Origin: Taudactylus pleione
Lineage: Eukaryota > Chordata > Amphibia > Anura > Myobatrachidae
Assembly: GCA_031769625.1 (NCBI GenBank)
Contig: JAUIMM010000135.1
Location: 8,111,501-8,175,500 of the forward strand
Direction: 5' to 3'
Length of the DNA: 64,000 nucleotides
Below the pieces are notes generated by a model. It searched no databases. It was not told where the DNA came from and worked only from the letters and a program-made list of their open reading frames with translations. This document shows, piece after piece, positions 29,790-40,689 of the stretch. Positions within the stretch are counted from its first letter, which is position 1; the number at the start of each line of letters is the position of its first letter. Made by a program: the position numbers and the translations under genes.

Positions 29790-31740
29790 ATGTCTACTGC
29801 GGGGGCGGGGCTACTGGGAGCACTACAAGGGGGGGACTCCTGGGAGCACTACAAGGGGGGGACTACTGGGAGCACTACAGAGGGGAATACTACTGGGGGC
29901 ACTACAAGGGGGGGACTCCTGGGAGCACTACAGGGGGGGAATACTACTGGGGGCACTACAAGGGGGGGACTACTACTGGGGGCACTACAGGGGGGGACTA
30001 CTACTGGGGGCACTACAGGGGGGGAGTCCTGGGAGCACTACAAGGGGGGGACTCCTGGGAGCACTACAAGGGGGGGACTCCTGGGAGCACTACAAGGGGG
30101 GGACTCCTGGGAGCACTACAAGGGGGGAGGACTCCTGGGAGCACTACAAGGGGGGGGGACTCCTGGGAGCACTACAAGGGGGGGGACTAATGGGAGCACT
30201 ACAAGGGGGGGAATACTACTGGGGGCACTACAAGGGGGGGAATACTACTGGTGGCACTACAAGGGGGGGACTCCTGGGAGCACTACAGGGGGGGAATACT
30301 ACTGGGGGCACTACAAGGGGGGGACTCCTGGGAGCACTACAAGGGGGGGACTACTACTGGGGGCACTACAAGGGGGGGACTCCTGGGAGCACTACAAGGG
30401 GGGGACTCCTGGGAGCACTACAAGGGGGGTACTCCTGGGAGCACTACAAGGGGGGGACTCCTGGGAGCACTACAAGGGGGGGACTCCTGGGAGCACTACA
30501 AGGGCGGGACTCCTGGGAGCACTACAAGGGGGGAGGACTCCTGGGAGCACTACAAGGGGGGAGGACTCCTGGGAGCACTACAAGGGGGGGACTCCAGGGA
30601 GCACTACAAGGGGGGGGGGGACTCCTGGGAGCACTACAAGGGGGGGAATACTACTGGGGGCACTACAAGGGGGGGAATACTACTGGCGGCACTACAAGGG
30701 GGGGACTCCTGGGAGCACTACAGGGGGGGAATACTACTGGGGGCACTACAAGTGGGGGACTCCTGGGAGCACTACAAGGGGGGACTACTGGGAGCACTAC
30801 AGGGGGGGAATACTACTGTGGGCACTACAGGGGGGTGGAATACTACTGGGGCAACTACAAGGGGGGGACTCCTGGGAGCACTGCAAGGGGGGGACTACTG
30901 GGAGCACTACAGGGGGAGAATACTACTGGGGGCACTACAGGGGGGGAATCCTGGGAGCGCTACAAGGAGGGGACTCCTGGGAGCACTACAAGGGGGGGAC
31001 TACTGGGAGCACTACAGGGGGGGAATACTACTGGGGGCACTACAAGGGGGGGACTCCTGGGAGCACTACAAGGAGGGGACTCCTGGGAGCACTACAAGGG
31101 GGGCACTACTGGGAGCACTACAGGGGGAAATACTACTGGGGGCACTACAAGGGGAGGACTCCTTGGAGCACTACAAGGGCAGGACTCCTGGGAGCACTAC
31201 AGGGGGGGAATACTACTGGGGGCACTACAATGGGGGTACTCCTGGGAGTACTACAAGGGGGGGACTACTGGGTGCACTACAGGGGGGAATACTACTGGGG
31301 GCACTACAAGGGGGGGACTACTACTACTGGGAGCACTACAAGGGCAGGACTACTACTACTGGGGCACTACAAGGGGGAGACTACTACTGGGGGCACTACA
31401 AGGGGGGGACTACTACTGGGGGGGACTACTACTAGGGGCACTACAAGGGGAGGGGACTACTACTAGGGGCATTGCATAGGGGGGAGAGGACTACTACTAG
31501 GGGCACTACATAGGGGGGAGGGGACTACCACTGGGGGCACTGCATCGAGGGACCACTGCTGGGGGCTCTATATAAAGTGCAATAGTGGGGGTACTGCGTA
31601 GGGGGAAGACTACAACTGGGGCCACTATTTAAGGGGCACTGCATAAGGGTTACCACTACTGGGGGCACTATATAAGTGGCTTACTACTGGGGGCACAAGG
31701 GGCACTGCATAGGGGGGATCACTACTGGGGGCACTACTCG
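29790..31740. repeat. 2-kb G-rich minisatellite (GGGGGGGACTCCTGGGAGCACTACAAG)
   Basis: About 70 units of roughly 24-30 bp with alternating ACTCCTGGGAGCACTACAAGG and ATACTACTGGGGGCACTACAGG variants. The right 200 bp fade into the GGGGCACTGCATAAGG family seen at 5445 and 20505. Three overlapping + frames of 394-570 codons are open only because the unit lacks stops; they encode low-complexity Gly-Thr-Tyr repeats and are not genes. Confidence 0.95.
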
Positions 31741-31744
31741 AGGC

Positions 31745-31905
31745 CTGCATAAGTCCCCCGGGGGAGCCTAACCCTAACCCTCCCCCCTAGCCTATCCTTT
31801 CCCCTCCCTACATCTAGACACCCGGCATTTCACCCTCGCCGGGATATGACAGTCGGGAAGCCGGCTGTCGGTATTAAGGCAGCCGGCTTCCCGATTGTAT
31901 ACCGT
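31745..31905. repeat. CCTAAC-core element fragment
   Basis: AGCCTAACCCTAACCCTCCC, followed by an inverted pair GTCGGGAAGCCGGCTGTCGG and CAGCCGGCTTCCCGA. Confidence 0.6.
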
Positions 31906-31910
31906 GTCAC

Positions 31911-32305
31911 TACACTCCACAACAAGTGGAAGAAAAGAATACTCTGGATGTGAGATTACGCTAGCAATCATTATAAAACTTATGTGTGACATAATTCATA
32001 AATTGAAGAATACTCAATCCTTTAAGTAACTTGGTATGACTGTTTTGAAAGGATTTCTCCAATTGCAGCCACAATATCATAAAGTCCTCTTAGACACATG
32101 AAAAAACAAGAAAAAACAAAATAAAAATATTGTTTGTAGCATATATGTGACCATAAAAGATGTATTATAATTACAAATTCCTATGAAATGAGGTAATGAT
32201 GATACGTGGTATAGATGGATGGAGTACCCCACTTACAGTATGGTGAAGTGTAGCTAGACACATATATCTCCAAAAAGCAATATTCATAATTACACGATGT
32301 ATAAA
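31911..32305. other. No feature recognised
   Basis: AT-rich sequence ending at a CT microsatellite. Confidence 0.3.
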
Positions 32306-32307
32306 TG

Positions 32308-32333
32308 TCTCTCTCTCTCTCTCTCTCTCTCTT
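32308..32333. repeat. (CT)n microsatellite
   Basis: About 13 CT units next to the 3' end of the minus-strand Penelope-like copy. Confidence 0.95.
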
Positions 32334-32334
32334 T

Positions 32335-33330
32335 TCCAGGACTTATCCAATACAAAACTTTAATATGTGCCAAATATCGCCAACGTTTCAGGATCGCGCT
32401 GGACCCTTTCCTCAAGGCTGGCACGCAAATGAATCAATACATACAATAAAGCAGTTGCATTAACAATCTTACCATAAATAGCGTCCTTCCTTGATGATGG
32501 AGCGGACCAGGGCAGGCGCAGCCACTCACGCGGCACCAGAGTCCCCCTCTAATGACGTCACTCCCGCGTCCATCGGCTGCTAAGCAACCGGTGCACACCT
32601 CCGGAGACGCGTCTCCCCGGCCCACCACCAGCTGTCAATGAAGGAAAGTCATGTTTAGATGGACATGTAGCTCAAAGTGTCAGGATTAAGTTAAATCACA
32701 AGAGCTTTAAAGAATTAATGGCTATATAAATACTGATGTGCACTAAATTAACGCATGATACTACTCAGGCTGAAAACAAAACGGTGCAACCACTGGCAAC
32801 AAGTGGCAAAAGTCTATAACACAACACAGTCTCATTTTAAGGTATATCATCTTAGACTGTACATATGAGGCTAGATCCTACAGAAAAACATGTAGAGGTA
32901 GTCTTTCCTTAAAACCCCCTGGGTGCATAGTGTTTAATCTATGAATCCACATTGTTTCTAACTGCAACAAACGGCCACCTCTGTCGCCCCCACGTGATGG
33001 AATGGGTACATGATTGATAATAATGTGTTGCAAAGAAGCCAAGGAATGTTTATATTGAAAAAAATGCCTGGCTACATGCTGGTCCGAGGTATGTTTCAAT
33101 AATGCCGCTTTAATGGCCGAATGATGCAAAGCCATTCTCTCGCATACTGTCCTCATAGTCTTGCCCACATATCCCTTACCGCAGGGACACGTAATAAGAT
33201 AAATCACAAAAGATGATGTACAAGTGAGTACAAAATTGATCATATATTCCTTCTCATTCTGAGGATGCTTGAAAGTCGATCCAGTTAGCATATGTCGGCA
33301 TGTAGTACAATTGGCACACCGATAGCAGAT
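32335..33330 (-). mobile_element. Penelope-like element 3' end: GIY-YIG domain and 3' UTR
   Basis: On the minus strand a 137-codon frame (33291-32878) carries the GIY-YIG endonuclease: VIYLITCPCGKGYVGKT, the Arg-containing CERMALHH segment, and the C-terminal RGGRLLQLETMWIHRLNTM. Upstream, CYRCANCTTCRHM supplies the Cys-rich linker typical of Penelope-like elements. The 3' UTR (32335-32877) contains a TTGAGGA ... TGAAACG motif at about 32385-32417 that resembles a hammerhead core. The copy is truncated at its 5' side, where it abuts the opposite-strand copy. Confidence 0.9.
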
Positions 33331-34600
33331 AGCAGAAACTACTTTATGTATAACGGCAAGTTTTTCCTATAGGTATCCGGCTGTGCCATGGGCAGCAACG
33401 TAGCTCCGAGCTACGCAAACATTTACATGTTCCAGGAAGAGAAATTGATGTTTTTCGACAACCCAGACACCAGCAGTAACATTTTAATCTATATGAGATA
33501 TATAGATGACTTGTTTATGCTTTGGACGGGTGGCAAGGAATCATTTGAGAAGTTAATGCATTCGATTAATAGCAGAAATTCTCCAATGAAACTCACTTAC
33601 CAGTATAGTGAACATGCTCTCAATTATCTGGACGTCCAGGTTACCTTGCAGGATGGACACATAGTGACAGGGATCTATTCGAAATCTACGGATCGGAACA
33701 CCCTTTTGTCGGCTTCTAGTTTTCACCCCAAACCTCTGATTAAGAGTCTGCTAAGAGCAGCGAGAATTACCAGCGACACCTCGGAGTTAAAAGGAGTTCT
33801 GGATAAAATTATTGGCAAGTTTGTAGTTAGGGGGTACAATCTATCGACATTAAGGCAACAAAGAGAAGAGGTCCTCTTGCTCAATCGTGGAGACCTATTA
33901 CATACGTGTCCTAAAATCAGATCGGATGTCATACCATGGAAACTTGAATACCAAACCAGCAGTCCAGTGGTACAGAGTCTTCACGTGCCCTATGGCCCAT
34001 AGTGTCCACCGATTAGGACCTGAAGTGTTTCAAAAACAAACACCCCATAGCGTGTTTTACACGCGGACGAAGCATCAAGGGCACTGTAGTACATACATAC
34101 ATTACTGGTTTTTCTGTTACTCAACAAGATACAACATGTTTCAGAATCAAGGTTCCCGGATGCTATCGGTGTGCCAATTGTACTACATGCCGACATATGC
34201 TAACTGGATCGACTTTCAAGCATCCTCAGAATGAGATGGAATATAGGATCAATTTTGTACTCACTTGTGCATCATCTTTTGTGATTTATCTTATTACGTG
34301 TCCCTGCGGTAAGGGATACATGGGCAAGACTATGAGGACAGTACGCGAGAGAATGGCTTTGCATCGTTTGGCCATTAAAGCGGCATTATTGAAACATACC
34401 TCGGACCAGCATGTAGCCAGGCATTTTTATCAATATAAACATTCCTTGGCATCTTTGCAACACATTATTATCGATCATGTACCCATTCCATCACGTGGGG
34501 GCAACAGAGGTGGCCGTTTGTTGCAGTTAAAAACAATGTGGATTCATAGATTAAACACTATGCACCCAGGGGGTTTGAATGAAAGTACCAAGAACCTTAA
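33331..34600 (+). mobile_element. Penelope-like element: RT palm to GIY-YIG
   Basis: The RT part (33340-34002) includes VSGCAMGSNVAPSYANIYM and the catalytic IDD box in YMRYIDDLFMLW. A TAG stop interrupts it just before VSGCAMGS. After a frame change near 33900-34170 the linker CYRCANCTTCRHM and a GIY-YIG domain (34197-34590; VIYLITCPCGKGYMGKT) follow. The GIY-YIG regions of this and the minus copy are about 90% identical at the protein level. This copy lacks the 3' UTR present in its partner. Confidence 0.9.
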
Positions 34601-34684
34601 TAGCAAACCATGTTTATTGATAGTTTATAATATATATATTTTGTTATTCAGTATTCTTAGTGCTTAGAGTGTGCATCTGCATTT

Positions 34685-34893
34685 CCCCCCTTTTTCTGCT
34701 GTGCCTGAACCTAACCTCCCAATAGTGCCTAACCCTATCCCTCCCCCCAGTACCTAAACCTAAACCTCCCCCTAACCCCTGATACTTACCTTCGGGATGC
34801 CAGTGGTGGGAATCTGAAGCCAGGATCCCGACACTGTCGGGAATCCGGTGCTGGTAATTCGACCGTCGACATCCCACACGCCGGGATGCTGAC
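34685..34893. repeat. CCTAAC-core element
   Basis: CCTGAACCTAACCTCCC-type units, followed by CGGGATGCCAGTGGTGGG and CACGCCGGGATGCTGACTG. Confidence 0.65.
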
Positions 34894-34908
34894 TGCCTCT
34901 TGCTGCAG

Positions 34909-35016
34909 GTTGGATATGGCCCACTGCTGTCATATATAGTGCATCACAATATCACTAACTTTGTGAGATCTTCCTGGCAGCTCACAGTCAGCAAAGGCTG
35001 GAATTCTAGAACCGCG
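34909..35016 (+). pseudogene. Isolated exon-like segment, possibly a TMEM176-like exon 2 remnant
   Basis: Acceptor tgcctcttgctgcag and donor GCG|gtgagc bound 108 bp, exactly 36 open codons with phase 0 at both ends, like exon 2 of the TMEM176-like gene (38 codons). It starts VGYGPLLSYIVHH and ends FVRSSWQLTVSKGW, then NSRTA. The Trp-x-Leu-x-Val-Ser-x-Gly pattern resembles the loop between helices 1 and 2 of TMEM176B. The helix is less hydrophobic than expected, and no partner exons were found nearby. It may be a chance open stretch; half of its acceptor tract lies in the end of the CCTAAC-core element. Confidence 0.3.
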
Positions 35017-35224
35017 GTGAGCATTTATACAGTATTTATTTCAAACAACAGCATGCTCAAAAATAATTGTAAAATACCTATACTGTATGTTTATTTTAAA
35101 ATTAAATCACTTTAGATGGTAACTAAAACATTAATCAGTAAATAAGATAAATCAGTTATTAGTCCAAATGTACTGGAAAAATATTTTACCCTGTAGATGT
35201 TGCTGTACTCCAACATGATTTCTC

Positions 35225-35440
35225 AAGAGCTGAGACTTAGGGGGTGATTCAGCTGCGGATGCAGAGGCTATCACAGGTGCTAACATGTTAGCAGCTGCAA
35301 TATCTGTAATAGGGTAAAGCAGCAGGAGACGTCATACATCCTGCATGCATTACTGATCTGAGCTGTGTCCTTGGATGCGGCATTGAATCATCTGCGCTAC
35401 CATCATCTGCACTGCTAAATCAGGCCATTAGCCCGCCTTC
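35225..35440. repeat. Dispersed repeat (GGGTGATTCAGCTGCGGATG)
   Basis: AGGGGGTGATTCAGCTGCG at one end and CTGCTAAATCAGGCCATTA at the other, with GCTAACATGTTAGC inside; probably another foldback family. Confidence 0.45.
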
Positions 35441-35584
35441 TTCAATAGCCCATGATGTTCATCTCCTGGTTTTATTGTGTAGAGACTATATACAGCTATA
35501 GCCATTTTTTGCTAATACTATACTTTTACTGCCAGTGACAATGGTGAAAACTTACGCTGCTAGGTTCTGTCCAGTGGCAAAATT

Positions 35585-36030
35585 TACCTAAGCAGGGCCG
35601 ACTCTAGGAGTGTTAGAACAGTGCGGTTAAACAGGGGCGCCACCCATTGGGGGCGCACCCCTCCCCAACATCCCGATTTCAGTGGGACAGTACTGTCCCG
35701 TTGTTCCACCCATGGGCCGAAGTGGCCTCCGGGTGGAGAAATCGGGAAGTTGGGGGCTCCCACCGCCGCTGCTGTTTGATGGTGCAGGACCCCAGAGTCT
35801 GAATGGATGCTGCGTGCGGCATCCATTCAGTGATGAGAGAGGGCTGGGGGAAGCCCAGCTAATGAGGCTCCCCCCAGCCTGACGTTATTTGGAGGCGTGC
35901 CATGTGGGCACGCCTCCAAATAACATCACTTAGGGGCGTGGCCTATGGTAATTAGACTGCGCCCCCATTTTGGGGGGCTGGCACATGGTGCTCCGAACCC
36001 TGGAGCCAACCCTGTACCTAGGGATTGCAG
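35585..36030. repeat. GC-rich dispersed repeat (GCAGGGCCGACTCTAGGAG)
   Basis: Contains GGGGCGCCACCCATTGGGGG, an inverted pair GGAGGCGTGCCATGTGGGCACGCCTCC, and ends near CTGGAGCCAACCCTG. A similar GGGCTGGTTCTAGACC phrase is at 19643. Confidence 0.55.
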
Positions 36031-36539
36031 GCTTGTAGCGCTCCCCTTAGTATAATGCACACCCCAGCAAGTGAGGTGCTCCAGTAATGGCTTTGCATTG
36101 AAAGCGCTCTCTGTTGGATGATGAGCGCTCTGGAGCTGGCTCCATCCATATGCAGACAGGTAAGCGGACTCTAGAACCTGCCAGAACTCACCAAGCAGCC
36201 TGAACTCTGACATGCACTACAGCCCAAACTCCCTATCATTCCATGAGACCAGATGTGACTACAAGGGGTACATTTACTAAGATTCGTGTTCGGTTCGAGA
36301 TTGCCCGAGTTGAAACTCGATTATCAGCGCTGTAACTCGGGTGATTTTATGCTACTGAAATTCTCAAATTAACCAAGAATCGTGAAAAGCTGTAATCGTG
36401 TTTTCCGATGGTGTGTGTGATCGACTGCAGCCAAACTCTCGCGAACAAGCAAGCTTCACATATCAGTGAGATATGTGCAGGCTGCTTGTGTGTTTTAAAA
36501 GGATATAAATGGTTAATGTTAAAAAAAAATTATGTATGG

Positions 36540-36915
36540 TCCCCCCACAAAAAGTATAACCAACCCCGGGCTCCTTAGCCAGTCCTGGTTCTAAAAAAAC
36601 GGGGGAAAAACTAGTAGGGTTCCCAATATTTTAGGAACCAGCACTGGGGTTCTGAGCCAGTAATTGTTTTAAAAATAGGGGAAAAATTGCGTGGGGTTCC
36701 CAATATTTTTAAAAACACCACCGGACTCAATTCTAGCCGGGGTGTAATGCCACAGCCAGGGGACCCTTTCATTGGGTTACCACTGCGATTGCAATTAACA
36801 CCCCAAGCTAGTCAGCCCAAGCCAGGGATCTCAGGGGAGGTGGGGGACACCCCCAATAAAGGGATCTCTCATGAGCACTCCAAGCTTCCGCTGAAGCCCT
36901 GATCTCTTCCTTGCA
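36540..36915. repeat. Fragment of a larger interspersed element
   Basis: Duplicate phrases GGGTTCCCAATATTTTAGG and GGGGTTCCCAATATTTTTA, plus AAAATAGGGGAAAAATTGCG. The style resembles 51290-51600. No protein was recognised. Confidence 0.4.
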
Positions 36916-36954
36916 ACCCTGGCCAGTGGGTGCAGGGATTATAGTGGTGAAAAA

Positions 36955-37880
36955 AGAATGAAACAAATGGTTTTTACAGTGGACCTATAGGTGCCAGTAT
37001 GCCTGCCCTTAAGTACTTGTGAAACTGCAAGTGCCAGCAGGCAGCCAGCACCCGTACCACTGTAAAAAAAATAGTTAAAAAAAGACAGAACACACACTGT
37101 AGATTTTACAACGTTATTACACACCTAACACACTCACACACCTTCAACCAGATGTTACATAACCTTTGTCCAAGTAGAATTCCCACGGGTTTAACTGTGA
37201 AACAACAACACTACTCTCCTACCTCCTGGTGTTAAATTGGTCGCCTTGTCCAGTAGGGTCCAGGGGCATTTGTAAAACAACAAACCAAGTTCCCGCTCCA
37301 TGTCAGACATCTATACAACATTGAATGACAGAACAGCATGTTTCCTGTCATTCACCTGGGCTGCCAGCCAATCAGAGGCCGCTCTACAGTTAGCGGCCAC
37401 TGATTGGCTCTGACCCACGTGCTGTTGACTGTCAACAATGTGGGTAAGAGCCAATAAGCAGCCACTAACTGTAGAGCAGCCTCTGATTGGCTGGCGGCCC
37501 GGGAGAATGACATAAGACACACTGCTATCATTCAATGCGGTATAGATGTATGTGATAATACATACATCTATTCATGTCTGACATGGAGCGGGTAGTCAGT
37601 TTGTTGTTTTGCAAAGACCCCTGGACCCTACTGGACAAGGGGACAGATTCTATGCCAGGAGGTAGGTGAGTATAGTTCTTTTTCAGTTTCATGGGAATTC
37701 TACTTGACAAGCGGGCGTGAACATCTGGTTGAAGGTAAGTATGTGTGAGTGTGTTAGGTGCGTAATAAAGTTGTAAAATATATGGTTTGTGTGTTCTGTC
37801 TTTTTTTAACTATTTTTTTTACAGTGGGGGTATGGGTGCCGGCCACCTGCTGGCACCTGTAGTACGGGTTAGCATCTACT
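36955..37880. repeat. ~900-bp foldback element
   Basis: The left arm (GTGCCAGCAGGC ... ACTGTAAAAAAAATAGTT, AGACAGAACACACAC, CCTAACACACTCACACACC, TTCAACCAGATGTT) is mirrored on the right (AACATCTGGTTGAAGG, GTGTGAGTGTGTTAGG, GTGTGTTCTGTCTTT, AACTATTTTTTTTACAGT, CTGCTGGCACC). Inner arms with CAGCCAATCAGAGGCCGCTCTACAG and CTGTAGAGCAGCCTCTGATTGGCTG meet near 37430. No coding capacity. Confidence 0.9.
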
Positions 37881-38599
37881 ATCTATCCGAGAGTTGCGAC
37901 ACTAGGCTGCGAATAGCAGAAATCTCTTCCAAGGGAAAGCCACTCCCCTGCTAATTGCCAGTCCTACCTGGCTTCTAGCATTCCTCCCAACTGTCCCACT
38001 GCTGTGATGTAGAGCAGCGGTGAATGGATGCCAGGTGCATGCACGTGGCATCATTTAACGCCAGGAGGAGGCTGGATGTAACCCAGTGACTGGCGGATGG
38101 TAAAGTTTTGCATCTAAATTTCAGAATATTGGGAGGAATGGCTTTTTGGGCCTACAGCAGAAGCAGTCCCTAGAAGCTGGAATGGGTTTACTTGCACGTG
38201 CGCACACCTCAGCCCCTCTGAACTACATGGGTCCCGCTGCTCCTGCCCCAGTAGTGTTACTGCATTTGCGCAACCTTTGGTCAAGCATGTGCACTGTGAA
38301 ACCTCTGTCCATTAGAAATAGCATGCTAATGAGGATGCTTTAGCTATCAGAGTAAAGCTCCAAAAACCTTTAAGTTTTCAGAGCTCTATAAATAGCACAA
38401 TCCCAATTTCCCCATACATTGTTTTGGGAAGGTAAGGTGTGATGACATTGCAGGGTTATTGTAGGAGTGGGCTGCTTAAGAATCAATAAACATATCAATG
38501 TAGAGGCAGATTCACTATCCCCATTACTAAACTTCAGATGTTGGTAGACATTTCAGATGTTTAAGATATTTCTTTGTGATATAAGTAAGCAGCATTAAC

Positions 38600-39448
38600 G
38601 TTGGGTACACACTATGCCGTCCGTTTTACGATATATCATTCCAATGCAGATTATATCATGTATCATGCCCGATCATGTGTGCACAGCAATCATTAATCGC
38701 ATCATCCTATCTGCTGTGCTGCACAGCAAATGGAACGATGCAATGAATGACGCCATGCTGCTAAATTCAGCATGGAACGATATATTGCGTGGTTGTACAC
38801 AGGATCATTTAGAGGGCCTGATTCTGACCCGGTCGCAAGCACTGAGCGCTCGCAACCGGGTCCATGGTGGCCCAGAGCGCATGCGCACGATGGAGCCGGC
38901 TCCGTTGTGTGCATGCACGAGACCCGGATAGCGACGGGCAATCCGTTGCTCCAGGTCTCACACCAAAGGGGGCGTGCTGTTGAAGTTGAGTGACAGCACG
39001 CCCCCTTTGGTGGGTGGGCCGGGGGGGTGGCTGCCCAAACGGAGGTGTTCCCATGAGACGCCTACCGTTTGGGGCCGGCCCCACTGACATCACAAGTGAT
39101 GTCAGTGGAGAGATTCCGGCTCTGTTAGAGCCTAAATCTCTCTGGGGCTTGCGGCAACGAGACCCTACCACAAGGGTCTCATCGCAAGCCCGATGGTCAC
39201 GATAGTCTTGACCATCACGACCATCATCATGGCCACTCATTATAGCTGTGGGTGGTTACCCACAGCTATGCGAGCGGTCAGGAGGCCGTTCTAAAAAAAA
39301 AAAAGACCGGCCCTGATTCAGAGCGAGTGCTCTGTCAGAGCGACTGGCTCTGAATCATGGCCAGAGTGTTTGGCTGGTGCAATATATATCGTTCCAAGCA
39401 TTGTGCCATCGCTGGGTGAACACATCATATAGTGTGTACTCAGCTTAA
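38600..39448. repeat. Palindromic MITE (TGGGTACACACTA) split by CpG-rich foldback copy 5
   Basis: The left part (GTTGGGTACACACTATGCCG ... ACACAGGATCA, to 38812) and right part (39364-39448, ending CATATAGTGTGTACTCAGC) are the two halves of one element. The insert, 38813-39363, starts AGGGCCTGATTCTGACCC and ends GCTCTGAATCATGGCC, and contains ACTGACATCACAAGTGATGTCAGT. Confidence 0.8.
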
Positions 39449-39785
39449 ATGACTAAATTATTAGAAAAAAGCAATGATCGTTCTAGCTAGAGTAACCACT
39501 CAAATACCAACTGATATGTAATAGGTTGCAAACCTATTTTCTTTTACTATGTTTTTAAATAAGTCATGCTCTATATAGTTTATTATAAAGTGATTAGCGC
39601 AGACACCTTATTTGTACTGTTGTTTTTATTTTAGGGTAATTTGCAGGTATCCCTCTGGTGTCAGCAGCAAGTCCCTATATTAGACAACACCTGAGTGATT
39701 AGCGCACCAGTTTTTCTCTTTTTCATGCTCTATAAACATCTAACTATAGTAATTTATAAAATACACAATTTTAATTATAGTGCAG

Positions 39786-40085
39786 AACTCTTATGCTAGA
39801 TACACACTGACAGAAATATTGGGCGATCAATTGATCAGCCAATATATCTGCTGCCCGTCGGCCAGTGCGTATCCTTGATATGTTGGCGAACGTCGTCATG
39901 CACCGATATATCGCATTGGCTGTGCTGCACAGCCGATGGACAGATATGTCTGCAGACCACCCGTCAACACACAGTGGCAGCCGCGGGGAGGGGGGTGGGA
40001 CAGGCAGCCAAACACAGATGATGGCCATTCGGTGTGTATGAACGACCATCATCTGCACATATATCTGTATAGTGTATACCCACCT
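39786..40085. repeat. Palindromic MITE (GCTAGATACACACTGAC)
   Basis: GCTAGATACACACTGACAG at the left and TATAGTGTATACCCACC at the right, with GCGATATATCGGTGCATGAC-type internal pairs. Confidence 0.65.
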
Positions 40086-40632
40086 TTAATCTTTTTCTTG
40101 TTTGTATGGAATAATAATAGGTGCAGTTGCTATTACATAAGGAGTAACATACTCTAACATTTCTCTCTGGACCATGAAGCCATTCTCTGATGTAAGGTAA
40201 TCTAATATGATCTTAGATGCAGTTATACTTACACCACTTCCTCAGACTAGCAACCCTTGTGGTTACATAGAATTTCCTCTTATCTGTGGTTTAATAATTA
40301 AATTAGATTAACCCGAGATCTCTTCCTTTTTACAGTTTATAGATATGAGGTGCAATAACTACTGTACAAATGCTGTAAGCAGAAATGATTGTTCTCACCT
40401 GTGTATATTTGTATAGAACCAATGCAGTTACAATAAGAAGTCTCAATATCTTTTTGGTCCAAACAGATATGGTCACATGACATATCAAAAAGCCTCATTG
40501 TATTTCAGCTACACACTACCATATATGCATTATTATATATGCATTATATACATTTGGTAATGCAATTCAAATTCCATTCACTAAACCTAAAATATAAGTT
40601 GGTTCAATGAAACAGTTACAAATAACATTTAC

Positions 40633-40636
<4 letters not shown>
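40086..40636. other. No feature recognised
   Basis: AT-rich sequence before a TA microsatellite at 40637-40678. Confidence 0.3.

Positions 40637-40678
<42 letters not shown>
40637..40678. repeat. (TA)n microsatellite
   Basis: About 20 TA units bordering the next Penelope-like fragment. Confidence 0.95.
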
Positions 40679-40679
<1 letters not shown>

Positions 40680-40689
40680 TTTCAGGAAT

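Noticed and set aside
29754..31479. Three long + strand open frames (394-570 codons)
   Set aside because: They are translations of the 24-30-bp G-rich minisatellite in all three frames; no complex protein sequence.
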